DNA of 64,000 bases, taken from NCBI RefSeq assembly GCF_036634175.1, contig NZ_JAZIFX010000001.1:2976001-3040000 (forward strand). The letters run 5' to 3'. The stretch is from Streptomyces sp. P9-A2 (GTDB taxonomy: Bacteria; Actinomycetota; Actinomycetes; Streptomycetales; Streptomycetaceae). The notes beneath the pieces were generated by a model that saw only the letters and a list, made by a program, of their open reading frames with translations, did no database searches and was not told where the DNA came from. Each line of letters starts with the position of its first letter. Positions within the stretch are counted from its first letter, which is position 1. The translations under genes were made by a program, and so were the position numbers. Positions 17,901 through 26,770 of this stretch are shown one piece after another.

Positions 17901-19751
17901 GAGCTGTTCCCCGCCCTGCGACAGCGCCTGAACAGCGGCAACCGGAACAACATGGTGCAGCGGTGCACCGAGCTGGAGGAGGTCACGCGTACCCCCAACG
18001 GCACGCATGCCTCTCCCCTGGACGCCGTGCGCCAGGACGGCACGGTCAAGATCCGCGTGCCGCGGGAGCCGGAGCCCATGCTGCGGCTGATCGACCGCGA
18101 GCTCAGTCTCGGTCTGGGTGCTGCCGGCTGCCGCGCGGTGCTGGAACACCAGGACCGCATGGCCAAGGACAGCGCCCTGAAGGCGGCGCAGAAGGCCGTA
18201 CGCGACGCCAAGGACGTCGTGACCAAACTCGAGCTGCTGATCGGCGCGGACGCGCTCAGGGCCGGCCTGCCCGAAGGATTGGTGGACGCCGAACTGCAGG
18301 CGACCGGCGGCGTGGAGCCGTCCGGGCGCCGCATCGCGCAGATGGCGTTCAACGCGCACGGCGACGGGGTGCTCCAGCAGCACACCCGGGACATCCAGGC
18401 GCGCTTCCCGAACGCCCCGGTGGCGTACGGGGGTTCGTCTTCTGCCATCGCGTTCGTCTCCGACCTGCGGCTGCCTGTGACGTTCGCCGGTTCCAGGGCT
18501 CCGTCGCCCCCTCCCTTCGAGACGATCGAGGGTCCCCGGGACTTCCCCAGACTTCACGACTACCAGGAGGACCTGGTCCGGAACATCTCCACCCTGCTCG
18601 ACCGGCTCGCCCCGCAGCGCGGAATGCTGTCCCTGCCCACCGGCGCCGGCAAGACACGGGTCACCGCCGAGGCCGTGATCCGCTGGGTGAAGCGGGTCGG
18701 CGACCTCAAGGGTCCTTTGTTGTGGATCGCGCAGACCGAGGAACTGTGCGAGCAGGCCGTGCAGAGCTGGAAGTTCGTCTGGAGCAAGGTCGGTGCCGAG
18801 CGGCCGCTGACCATCAGCCGACTGTGGAGCAGCAACGAGGTCGGCAATGTCGTCGATCACCCCCACCTGGTGGTCGCCACCGACGCGAAGCTGCAGCGAT
18901 GCCTGGGCACCGACCAGTACGCGTGGTTGCGTGAGCCCGCGCTTGTGATCGTGGACGAGGCGCACACCGCCATCTCCAAGCGGTACACGGAGGTCCTCAG
19001 CCTGTTGGGCCTCACCCAGTACGAGACGCGCCGGCATCTGCTCGGCCTGACCGCCACCCCGTTCCGCAACACTAATGAGGACGAAACGCGCCGGCTGATC
19101 ACCCGCTTCGGCAACCGACGACTCGACGAAGGTGTGTTCCCGTCCGGCGACCCGTACCGGGACCTGCAGGAGTGGGGCATGCTCGCCCAGGTCGAGCACC
19201 GCACCCTGGAGGGCGGTCGAATCGTGCTCGACCAGGACGAGAAGACGCACGCCGAGCGCATGGCGATGCTGTCCCGCGCCACCGAGCAGCGGCTCGCCGA
19301 CGACCACGCGCGCAGCCTGCGCATCGTCGACTCGGTGGCCGATCTTCCGTCGGACTGGCCGACGTTGCTCTTCGCCACCTCCGTCGACCACGCCAAGTAT
19401 CTGGCGGCCATGCTCAACGATCGGGGTGTCCCCTCCGCCGCCGTGGACTCGACGACCAGTACTCAGGACCGTCGGACGCGGATCGAGAAGTTCAGGAACG
19501 GCAGCATCCGTGTGCTCACGAACTACGGCGTCCTCACCCAGGGGTTCGACGCACCCGCCACTCGGGTCGTGGTCGTGGCACGACCGGTCTACAGCACCAA
19601 CGTGTACCAGCAGATGATCGGCCGCGGCCTGCGCGGCCCCAAGAACGGCGGCAAGGACACCTGCCTGATCCTCAACGTCGACGACAACATCGCCAACTTC
19701 GACACCGCGCTGGCCTTCGCCCAGTTCGAGCACCTCTGGAGCCGTACGTGA
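14985..19751 (+). CDS. Sacsin-like HATPase fused to a DEAD/DEAH-type SF2 helicase (defence-associated)
   Basis: A 1588-residue protein; GTG 14985 was chosen because GGAG lies 10 bases upstream and the extension to 14904 overlaps a hairpin. Residues 50-135 carry a sacsin-type Bergerat fold: FELVQNAADE (52-60), LYCANEGSPVTPEGAE and IGRFGVGVKSVL. The middle 1000 residues have no motif I know. The C-terminus is an SF2 helicase: LPTGAGKTRVTAEA (Walker A, about 1217), VIVDEAHTA (DEAH, about 1322), GLTATPFRN (motif III) and QQMIGRGLRG (motif VI, about 1541). It presumably couples ATP-driven conformational change to DNA unwinding or translocation. Its stop overlaps the UvrD start. It may take the place of DrmD or DrmE in a DISARM-like complex. 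Confidence 0.85.
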   Translation: MPSSSSAVIETVLEQSSRVLQTYAVDPGLVAEHANGERRITQGGYGDRQLFELVQNAADEVANEPGGRVHVVLTETHLYCANEGSPVTPEGAETILRMSMSKKRGGQIGRFGVGVKSVLVVTDAPEFFSRTGSFGFDRAWSYEQVKAVPGVTERYGSEFDAPVLRMARPLDIQAERASDPVLDKLLTWATTVVRLPLLPKADDRLGKDMHGNRGKDHGEPREEFPVGFQLFSPHVAKVVLEDHRPRPMARRTLTVQQSGDLHTVTEERTGKALSTERWRVFTTTHEPGPAARADAGELHDRVALDLSWAVPALERDTESGLYVSPRSRGRGKFWSFFPTKYEMSLSGILNGAWKTNEDRQNLLDSSPFNQEMIRVSAKLVVDTLPGLTPDEDPAAYLPLLPGRVKESISWADEFLTREIWARTATSPSLPDQDGVLRVPKQLRIHPRLDKDLKQLTRWLRMWHECPGRPSNWLHPSVEADALRSGKVEHILTAAGHERAGVRDWLEALVANGTAETSAVAVRILADMVEKGSSFADEARRARVVLTEEHGLVAPVHGKVFRRAEHQDGLRESTVYIVDELAQDPSLAHALNVLGIREADVEGRFASVLDQGVDHYGESDWERFWELFRQAGIRRLAHKVLERVPDPRTTLRVRTADKRFRPVADCMLPGVVVVAERDPSIAVDMTFHSDDASFFSLIGLRERPAGGVQPQADEAWFEEYRAAVHASYLRSLDSRAPRPALNRMKVEGAAIGGPLHLFRALSEESRAAFLKALPDDAVVDNWTRQFGAQAGTRQAVMSPIRWMLRKHGRVATSQGIKPLAEAVGPQLAAYRDVLPVADISPEKARKLRLPITVEEVPADRWDTLLDEVSRSEDDAFVGATYVMLTRFGADFPEDSLTRCRIGDTWGARPDDEITLAVGAAEYRALRAEQLPALLVPTAEDAELMVEKWGMLRYADVISRETREVPEGDPVPLVELFPALRQRLNSGNRNNMVQRCTELEEVTRTPNGTHASPLDAVRQDGTVKIRVPREPEPMLRLIDRELSLGLGAAGCRAVLEHQDRMAKDSALKAAQKAVRDAKDVVTKLELLIGADALRAGLPEGLVDAELQATGGVEPSGRRIAQMAFNAHGDGVLQQHTRDIQARFPNAPVAYGGSSSAIAFVSDLRLPVTFAGSRAPSPPPFETIEGPRDFPRLHDYQEDLVRNISTLLDRLAPQRGMLSLPTGAGKTRVTAEAVIRWVKRVGDLKGPLLWIAQTEELCEQAVQSWKFVWSKVGAERPLTISRLWSSNEVGNVVDHPHLVVATDAKLQRCLGTDQYAWLREPALVIVDEAHTAISKRYTEVLSLLGLTQYETRRHLLGLTATPFRNTNEDETRRLITRFGNRRLDEGVFPSGDPYRDLQEWGMLAQVEHRTLEGGRIVLDQDEKTHAERMAMLSRATEQRLADDHARSLRIVDSVADLPSDWPTLLFATSVDHAKYLAAMLNDRGVPSAAVDSTTSTQDRRTRIEKFRNGSIRVLTNYGVLTQGFDAPATRVVVVARPVYSTNVYQQMIGRGLRGPKNGGKDTCLILNVDDNIANFDTALAFAQFEHLWSRT

Positions 19752-21652
19752 CCGACGTCTACCTCGACAGTCCGCCGCTCACCGCCGAGCAGCGGACCGT
19801 CGTCGAGCAGCCCTGGGACGCACGGGTCCTGGTCACCGCAGGGGCCGGCGCGGGAAAAACACACACGTTGGCGCGTCGGCTCGACGCGCTGTGCGGCCAC
19901 GAAGACCCTGAGGAGGCGCTGGAAGCCACCGACATCCTCGTGCTCACGTTCTCGCGAGCGGCCGCCCGCGAATTGCGCGAGCGCATCACCCGGCACGGGG
20001 ACCGGGCCCGCCGGGTACGCGCCCAGACCTTCGACGCCTGGGCATACGGGGTGCTCGTCCAGGCGTACCCGGACCGGGACTGGGCCACGACCTCCTTCGA
20101 CGAGCGGATCAAGGCCGCGGCCGAAGCCGTCGAGGAAGGCGCGCTGGAGGCCGGCGACTCGGTCCCGCCCTCCCACGTGGTGATCGATGAGGTGCAGGAC
20201 CTGTTGGGCGACCGCCGGGAACTGGTGGAGGCCCTGCTCGACCGCTACCAGGAAACCTGCGGTTTCACCGTGGTCGGTGACGCCGCCCAGTCCGTGTACG
20301 GCTTCCAGATCGAGGATCCGGCCGAGCGCAACGACGAGACCGGCCGGTTCTTCGAGTGGTTGCGCAGCTCGTACCCCGACGACCTGGTGGAACTGCGTCT
20401 CACCGAGAACTTCCGGGCCGTCACCCCGGAGGCACGGATCGCGCTGTCGCACGGCCCCCGGCTCCAGCGGGTCCGGGACGCGGACGAGGCAGTCACGCTC
20501 TACGAGGAACTGCGCGACCTCCTCCTGGATCCGGTCAACTCCCTGGGCGATCTCACCGACGAGTACACGCTGCAGGGTCTGCGAGACCTCGACGACACCT
20601 GTGTCGTCCTCACCCGCGACAACCGGCAGGCCCTGGTGGTCTCCCGGCTGCTCCACGAGAACGGCATCGGACACCGGCTGCGCCGTCCTCTTGAGGAGCG
20701 GCCGGTGCCCTACTGGGTGGCCGAGCTGCTGCGCCGTACCGAGGCGACCGGCCTGCCCGAGGAACGGTTCCGCTCGTTGCTGGAACAGATCCCGCTGCCC
20801 CACGAATCGAACGCGGGCGCCCTGTGGACGGTGCTGCGACGCGCGACCCGCTCGCCCGGGCGCTCCGTGCTCGATCTGGACCGGCTGCGCCGCCTGGTCG
20901 CCGACGGCCGGTTCCCCGACGAGGCGGCCGACCCGGAGACCGCGCGGATCGTCGTCTCCACCGTGCACCGGGCCAAGGGGTTGGAGTTCGACCGGGTGAT
21001 CGTCCTGACTCCGCCGACCGTCGCCGAACTCCACAAGCAGTACGGCGCCGAGACGGACCTCCCCGCGGAGGCTCGCGCCCTGTACGTGGCGATGACCCGC
21101 GCCCGACAGGACCTTTACCACGTCCACAGCCCCGAGTTGCCGATCATCAAGAGGGCGGAGAACCGCAAGAACGGTCGGCGATTCGTCGGCGGGTGGCGGT
21201 CGTACGACAGGTTCGGCGTGGTGGCCGAGGCCGGTGACGTCTGCCGGGACAACCCGCCCGGTCACTCGACCGACGCCGTGGCGACCCAGACCTACCTCCT
21301 GCACGAGGTCGGTCCCGGCCAAGAGGTGCTGCTGCGCAAGCGTCACGATCTGCCGGCGGGCGAGGCTCAGAGCCCACCGTACGCCCTGCTGCACCGGGGA
21401 CGGGAGATAGGCGAGGCGTCGGAGCGGTTCCGGCAGGAGCTGTTCCGGGTGCAGAAGGTGAGCCGGACGTGGGACCCGTGGTGGCCCGACAAGATCCACG
21501 GCCTGCGGATCGACACCTTGGAGACGGTGACGGGCAGCGTCGCGGCCGGTGCCAACGCCGGCCTGGGCGATCGAGGTGTGTGGATCACTCCGCGGATCAC
21601 CGGCATCGGCATGTTTCGACGGGCTGACAACGAAGAGGAGCAGGGAGCATGA
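19748..21652 (+). CDS. UvrD/Rep-like SF1 helicase
   Basis: A 634-residue protein from a GTG overlapping the previous stop by 4 bp; longer in-frame readings lie inside the upstream gene and are rejected. SF1 motifs: VTAGAGAGKTHTLARR (Walker A, about 30-45), LVLTFSRAAARELRER (Ia), VVIDEVQDL (DExQ, about 145), VVGDAAQSVYGFQ (III), LTENFR (IV), STVHRAKGLEFDRVIVL (V, about 403) and LYVAMTRARQDLY (VI). It is shorter than UvrD (about 720) because the 1B/2B insertions are reduced. The last 130 residues have no known motif. UvrD-like helicases accompany several defence ATPases, e.g. GajB in Gabija. Coupling to DrmA downstream suggests a joint machine. Confidence 0.88.
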   Translation: MTDVYLDSPPLTAEQRTVVEQPWDARVLVTAGAGAGKTHTLARRLDALCGHEDPEEALEATDILVLTFSRAAARELRERITRHGDRARRVRAQTFDAWAYGVLVQAYPDRDWATTSFDERIKAAAEAVEEGALEAGDSVPPSHVVIDEVQDLLGDRRELVEALLDRYQETCGFTVVGDAAQSVYGFQIEDPAERNDETGRFFEWLRSSYPDDLVELRLTENFRAVTPEARIALSHGPRLQRVRDADEAVTLYEELRDLLLDPVNSLGDLTDEYTLQGLRDLDDTCVVLTRDNRQALVVSRLLHENGIGHRLRRPLEERPVPYWVAELLRRTEATGLPEERFRSLLEQIPLPHESNAGALWTVLRRATRSPGRSVLDLDRLRRLVADGRFPDEAADPETARIVVSTVHRAKGLEFDRVIVLTPPTVAELHKQYGAETDLPAEARALYVAMTRARQDLYHVHSPELPIIKRAENRKNGRRFVGGWRSYDRFGVVAEAGDVCRDNPPGHSTDAVATQTYLLHEVGPGQEVLLRKRHDLPAGEAQSPPYALLHRGREIGEASERFRQELFRVQKVSRTWDPWWPDKIHGLRIDTLETVTGSVAAGANAGLGDRGVWITPRITGIGMFRRADNEEEQGA

Positions 21653-24600
21653 CACACGCGGCAGGTCGGCACTCCGAGCACTATCGGGTGCGGGACGAGG
21701 AACTTCTCGTGGGGTTGCGCAGGGAACTCTTCGGTCCCACCGAGGAGTTCGACCCGGAGGACCTGGCTGAGGTGCTCCCTCACGACGCGCCGATCGACCG
21801 TTACCTGACCGGGGTGCTCTATCCCCGCGCCTCACGGGAGCGGAGGGCCGAGAACGCGGCTGAGCAGGACGGCCTGGACGCCGCGCCCGTACTCGCCCGG
21901 GAGGACGCCGAGGAGGCCGGCGCCACGCAGGAAGCCGGTGTCTCGGGCGACAAGCGCCCCTCCTCCATGGGCTTGACCTTCGCGGTCGCCCCGGCCATAA
22001 GCGACACGATCGTGGTCTCGACGCGCGCGGCGGTCTACGAGCCCACCGACGCGGACGGCCACCCGGTCCCGGCCCGCCGAGCCGAGGCCCGGACCGTCGC
22101 GGAGCAGCGGGAGCGATGGCGGCGCAAGGAACTCCAGCTTCCCGAGACGACCATCGACGTGACCGCCCCTACCCCGGGCGAGCTGATCGGCCTCGTGCCG
22201 GACAAGGTCGCTCTGCACGTCATTGTCCGGCGACCCGATCCGGTCACCGGCACGGTCACCGTCACGGTCACGCTGATCAACAGGCAGAAGGTCGGTGAGC
22301 GGGACCTCCAGGACGCCTTCGCCCTGTTCCAGTGCGGCCTGATGGTCTGGGCCGCCGACGGCTCCAGCGCTTTCGTCGAGCGCCCCGCCGCGGACGCCGC
22401 ACACGACCCGGAGATCGCCACCAGTCGCCTGCTGCACCGCCATGCCCCGACCTTCGCCATTGGCCACGGCTGCGCCGCCGCCTGGGACTGGGTTCCGTCG
22501 CCGATCGGCGTGACCGACAGCATCCAGGCTGCCGTCCCCGAGGTACGCAGCGAGTTCGTACCCAGCGTGGAGGTGCTGCTGACCGACTCCAATCCGGAGA
22601 TCGACAGCTCGTCGTTGTCGATGCTGGGGCTGGCCGAGAAGCCCGACACCGAGGTTCTGGCCGCCTTGGAGGCACTGGCGACGGGGTACGAGGACTGGAT
22701 CGCCCGTAAGTCGGCCGAAGCCGACTCTCTGGCGGGCAGCCCCCACGAGCAGCCCGCGCGGGACCAGGTGGACGCCTGTCGTGAAGCGCTCGGCCGGATC
22801 CGCGAGGGCATCGGGCTGCTGCGGGCCAAGCCCGACCTGATGCGGGCGTTCCGGCTCACCAACCGTGCCATGGCCGACCAGCGCGCCCGCAGCGCCTGGG
22901 TGAAGGGCGGACGCATCGGCAACCCCGATCCGGCCGCCGGCCGCTGGCGTCCCTTTCAGATCGCCTTCCTGCTGCTCTGCATGGCCGGCATCGACGACCC
23001 TGAGCACGACGATCGTAAGATCTCCGATCTGCTCTGGTTCCCGACCGGTGGTGGCAAGACCGAGGCTTACCTCGGCCTGATCGCCCTGACGTCCTTCCTG
23101 CGCCGCATCCGCAAGGGCGCAACCGGCGGCGGTGTCACCGTCCTCATGCGCTACACGCTGCGGCTGCTCACTCTGCAGCAGTTCGAACGTGCGGCGATCC
23201 TGCTGTGTGCCATGGAGCACATGAGGCGTCACAGGCTCGAGCTGGGCGACGAGCCGTTTTCCGTCGGCATGTGGGTGGGACGCTCCGCCACCCCCAACAC
23301 GCTGGCCGAGGCCGCCGCCAGGCTCGACGAGCTGCGCGCCGACCTCGACAAGCGTCTCGCCACCGAGAATCCCGTACAGATGCACGCCTGCCCCTGGTGC
23401 GGGACCCGGCTCGACGCCCGGGACTACGAGGCCGACGAGGACGCCAAACGGATGTACATCCGTTGCCCTGGCACGGACTGCGACTTCTCCGGCGGTCTTC
23501 CCGTCCACCTGATCGACGAGGCGGTGTACGACGCGCGTCCGACGCTGGTGATCGCCACCGTCGACAAGTTCGCCTCGATGCCCTGGCGCCCAGCGACCTC
23601 CGCGCTCTTCAACCTCGACGATCCACACGACGACACTCCCCCTCCGGAGCTGATCGTCCAGGATGAGCTCCATCTGATCTCCGGCCCCTTGGGCACCCTC
23701 ACCGGCCTCTACGAGACCGCCGTGGACGCGCTGGCCAAGCGGCCCAAGGTGATCGCCTCTACCGCGACCATCCGCCGCGCCGCCGACCAGGGCCGCCACC
23801 TCTTCGCCCGCGAGGTGCGGCAGTTCCCGCCGGCCGGCCTGGACTCCCGAGACTCGTGGTTCGCGGTGGAGACCCCGCGCGAGGAGAAGGCGAGCCGCCG
23901 CTACGTCGGCCTCCTGGCTCCCGGCACCAGTCAGTCCACGCTGCTGATCCGCACGTATGCCACGTTGCTGCACCGGGCCATGCACGCGGACACCGACGAC
24001 AAGGTGCGCGACGCGTATTGGAGTCTCGTCGGTTACTTCAACAGTCTGCGGCTGCTCTCCGCGGCCGAACTCCAGGTTCACGACGACGTGGTGGCGTACC
24101 TGGAGCTGCTCGCCGAACGCGAAGGCGTGGCGGTGCGCTCGGTGGCCAACTACTCGGAGCTGACCAGCCGGATCGACGCCAGTGAGATCCCCACGCGCCT
24201 CAAAGGCATCGAGAAGCGGCTTCCTGACGAGGACACGGTGGACGTCCTGCTCGCCACCAACATGATCGCGGTGGGCGTGGACGTGGACCGGCTCGGGTTG
24301 ATGGCCGTGATGGGCCAGCCGCAGACGACCGCCGAGTACATCCAGGCCACGAGCCGCGTCGGTCGCGCCCACCCCGGCCTGGTCGCGGTCATGCTCAACT
24401 CAGCGCGTGCCCGGGACCGCTCGCACTACGAGAACTTCCAGCACTACCACTCGGCCCTCTACCGCGAGGTCGAGTCCACCTCCGTGACCCCGTTCTCCGC
24501 CCGCGCTCGTGAACGGGGACTGCACGCAGTGATCGTCGCTCTCGCCCGCATCCTGATCCCGGCCGCCCGCCCGAACGGGGGCGCCGGTCAGGTCGAGTCC

Positions 24601-24894
24601 TACGAGCACATCCTTCGGGGCCGCATCAGGTCCCTGCTCCTGGACCGCGTCCACGTGGTCACTCCCTCGGAGGCCGAGGCTGTGGAGCAGGGCTTCGACG
24701 AGTTCGTCGACTGGTGGTGCCGGGAGGCCGACATCCACAACGAGTTGCTCTTCGAACCGAAGCGAGGCAGTCGTGCCCCTTCGATCCTGAAGTCGTACGA
24801 CGACGATTCCGAGGACCGCGAGGCGTGGCCCACCCTGTGGAGCCTGCGCGACGTCGACGCCGAGTCCGCCCTGTTCATGGAAGGAAACCGATGA
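21649..24894 (+). CDS. drmA: DrmA-like DISARM helicase
   Basis: A 1081-residue protein starting with an ATGA overlap. The N-terminal 400 residues form the DrmA-specific region (LRRELFGPTEEF, YLTGVLYPR). WRPFQIAFLLLCMAG then DLLWFPTGGGKTEAYLGL (Walker A, about 463) starts the helicase core. A CPWCGTRL...CPGTDCDF zinc ribbon sits near 580; LIVQDELHLISGPLGT (Walker B, about 670) and ASTATIRRA follow. NMIAVGVDVDRLGLM and QATSRVGR (about 868-906) are motifs V and VI. This layout matches DISARM DrmA, which with DrmB forms a complex that loads on unmodified phage DNA. Length is at the lower end of the family (about 1000-1300). Confidence 0.9.
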   Translation: MTHAAGRHSEHYRVRDEELLVGLRRELFGPTEEFDPEDLAEVLPHDAPIDRYLTGVLYPRASRERRAENAAEQDGLDAAPVLAREDAEEAGATQEAGVSGDKRPSSMGLTFAVAPAISDTIVVSTRAAVYEPTDADGHPVPARRAEARTVAEQRERWRRKELQLPETTIDVTAPTPGELIGLVPDKVALHVIVRRPDPVTGTVTVTVTLINRQKVGERDLQDAFALFQCGLMVWAADGSSAFVERPAADAAHDPEIATSRLLHRHAPTFAIGHGCAAAWDWVPSPIGVTDSIQAAVPEVRSEFVPSVEVLLTDSNPEIDSSSLSMLGLAEKPDTEVLAALEALATGYEDWIARKSAEADSLAGSPHEQPARDQVDACREALGRIREGIGLLRAKPDLMRAFRLTNRAMADQRARSAWVKGGRIGNPDPAAGRWRPFQIAFLLLCMAGIDDPEHDDRKISDLLWFPTGGGKTEAYLGLIALTSFLRRIRKGATGGGVTVLMRYTLRLLTLQQFERAAILLCAMEHMRRHRLELGDEPFSVGMWVGRSATPNTLAEAAARLDELRADLDKRLATENPVQMHACPWCGTRLDARDYEADEDAKRMYIRCPGTDCDFSGGLPVHLIDEAVYDARPTLVIATVDKFASMPWRPATSALFNLDDPHDDTPPPELIVQDELHLISGPLGTLTGLYETAVDALAKRPKVIASTATIRRAADQGRHLFAREVRQFPPAGLDSRDSWFAVETPREEKASRRYVGLLAPGTSQSTLLIRTYATLLHRAMHADTDDKVRDAYWSLVGYFNSLRLLSAAELQVHDDVVAYLELLAEREGVAVRSVANYSELTSRIDASEIPTRLKGIEKRLPDEDTVDVLLATNMIAVGVDVDRLGLMAVMGQPQTTAEYIQATSRVGRAHPGLVAVMLNSARARDRSHYENFQHYHSALYREVESTSVTPFSARARERGLHAVIVALARILIPAARPNGGAGQVESYEHILRGRIRSLLLDRVHVVTPSEAEAVEQGFDEFVDWWCREADIHNELLFEPKRGSRAPSILKSYDDDSEDREAWPTLWSLRDVDAESALFMEGNR

Positions 24895-26762
24895 CCCCGC
24901 CTCCCGCCCGACGCCGTCGGACCGCGGCGAACGGCACCACCCCGGCCCACAACCTCCCCCGCCGCGGCACCGTCCGCCGGGCACAGGCGATCAGCACGTA
25001 CGGCGTCGGGTCGCTCATCGCTGTCGACCACGAGTCCTTCGTCGTCTCAGGCCTGGACGAGGCCGATCAGAGCTGGCGCAAGGATGAGTCGCCCATCGTC
25101 CATGAGCGGCGACTGGCCCGACTGCTCGATGTCGACTACTTCCGGCTGCCGCCGGCGTCCGACGACACCAGTAAGGACGGCCTTCGGGTCCGCCGCTTCC
25201 CCTTGATGCACTCGTGTCCCGAGTGCAACGACCTGCAGCCGCACCGCGACTTCTCCCCGCCAACCGGTCGAAGCATCTGCGGCACGTGCGAGGTGGATCT
25301 CGTCCCCTCCCGTTTCGTCGTCGCCTGCGAAGCCGGGCACCTCGACGAGTTCCCCTACTGGCAGTGGGTGCACCGCTCGCCCGACCGTGATTCCACGAGG
25401 TTCGGGAAGTGCGGCGGCAAGCTCAGGATGCGCACGACCGGACGTACCTCCTCGCTCCGCTCCATCGTCATCTCCTGCACCTGCGGCCAGGTGCCCGAGG
25501 TATCGATGGAGGGTTCCTTCCGCAGGAACGCGCTGAAGGACCTGCGCCTCATCTGCCGAGGTGCCCGCCCCTGGCTCGGCACCTCCGCCACCGTCCCGGC
25601 GGGGTGCGGACTCCCCTTGCGCACTCTGCAGCGCGGTTCCTCGTCGGTGTGGCAACCGGTGCTGAAGTCGGCGCTCTCCATCCCACCGTGGAGCAGCGGC
25701 CGTGCGGATCCGCTCGCCGAGCACTGGGCGAAGCTGCGGAAGTACGACGACCCCGCGCGTATCGAGGGCTATCTCGACGCCGTTTTCGGCGACGAGAAAT
25801 GGCCCCTTTCCCTGGAAGAGATCACGGCTCTGCTCGACGCGGAACGCGAGGAGGACCCTGAGGACGACAAGGAACCCAACTTCGACCACCGCTACCGCGC
25901 CCTGCGCAACAAGGAGTACGAGCGTCTTCGTTCCGGCAACGACGAGAGCGAGTACTCCCATGACGAGCAGTTCGTCTGCGAGACGCCGCTCGGTGACCCG
26001 AGCGTGCTCCAGCCACTCGGGATCACCGGCCCGATGCTGGTGAAGAAGCTTCGCGAGGTGCGGGCCCTGAAGGCTTTCACCCGCCTCGTGGACGTCGAGT
26101 CGACGACCGATGCGAAGGAGATGCCGCTCTCCCAGAACCCGCTGCGCTGGCTGCCGGCCATGGAGGTCCAGGGCGAAGGTGTTTTCCTGCGCCTGGATGA
26201 GAGCCGACTGGACGCCTGGGAGAAGGCAACGGCCGTGGCAGCCCGGGTCGAGCGCATGCGTATCGCTCACCAGCGGGTGCTCGAGCAAAGGGCCGACGAC
26301 CCCAGCCGGGCCGTGTCGTCCCCGGCGACGCCTCGCATGGTGCTGTTGCACACCTTGGCCCATGTCCTCATCAACGAGTGGAGCCTGGAGTCGGGCTACC
26401 CGTCCGCCTCCTTGCGTGAGCGTCTGTACGCCGCGGACGACATGGCCGGGGTACTCGTCTACACGGCGACGAGCGACTCGGCGGGCAGCCTCGGCGGTCT
26501 CGTCGCTCAGGGCGAACCGGAGCCCCTCGACCGCGCTGTGCGTTCGGCGATCCGCCGGGCCGAGTGGTGCTCCTCCGACCCGCTTTGCATGGAGGCCGAG
26601 GCGTCCGGTTCCACTGGGACGAATCTCGCTGCCTGTCACGCCTGCGTGATGCTTCCGGAGACGAGCTGCGAGCACAACAACATCCTGCTCGACCGCGCTC
26701 TGCTGGTGGGCACTCCGGAGGATCCCTCGGTGGGATTCTTCCGGCAGGCCCTGACGGCCTGA
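24891..26762 (+). CDS. drmB: DrmB-like DUF1998 protein
   Basis: A 623-residue protein beginning at an ATGA overlap with drmA. Near the N-terminus RAQAISTYGVGSLIAVDHESFVVSG is the usual DrmB opening. Zinc-binding clusters follow: CPECNDLQPHRDF and CGTCEVDLVPSRFVVACEAGHLDEF (about 105-150), then CGGKL and CTCGQVPEV. The C-terminal DUF1998 region has LLHTLAHVLINEWSLESGY (about 483), SLGGLVAQGEP and a CSSDPLC...CHACVMLPETSCEHNN cysteine cluster. DrmB is the obligate partner of DrmA in DISARM and stimulates its ATPase and DNA binding. Here no phospholipase D-like DrmC follows; the next gene is convergent, nine bases away. Confidence 0.9.
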   Translation: MTPPPARRRRTAANGTTPAHNLPRRGTVRRAQAISTYGVGSLIAVDHESFVVSGLDEADQSWRKDESPIVHERRLARLLDVDYFRLPPASDDTSKDGLRVRRFPLMHSCPECNDLQPHRDFSPPTGRSICGTCEVDLVPSRFVVACEAGHLDEFPYWQWVHRSPDRDSTRFGKCGGKLRMRTTGRTSSLRSIVISCTCGQVPEVSMEGSFRRNALKDLRLICRGARPWLGTSATVPAGCGLPLRTLQRGSSSVWQPVLKSALSIPPWSSGRADPLAEHWAKLRKYDDPARIEGYLDAVFGDEKWPLSLEEITALLDAEREEDPEDDKEPNFDHRYRALRNKEYERLRSGNDESEYSHDEQFVCETPLGDPSVLQPLGITGPMLVKKLREVRALKAFTRLVDVESTTDAKEMPLSQNPLRWLPAMEVQGEGVFLRLDESRLDAWEKATAVAARVERMRIAHQRVLEQRADDPSRAVSSPATPRMVLLHTLAHVLINEWSLESGYPSASLRERLYAADDMAGVLVYTATSDSAGSLGGLVAQGEPEPLDRAVRSAIRRAEWCSSDPLCMEAEASGSTGTNLAACHACVMLPETSCEHNNILLDRALLVGTPEDPSVGFFRQALTA

Positions 26763-26770
26763 GGCAAGCC

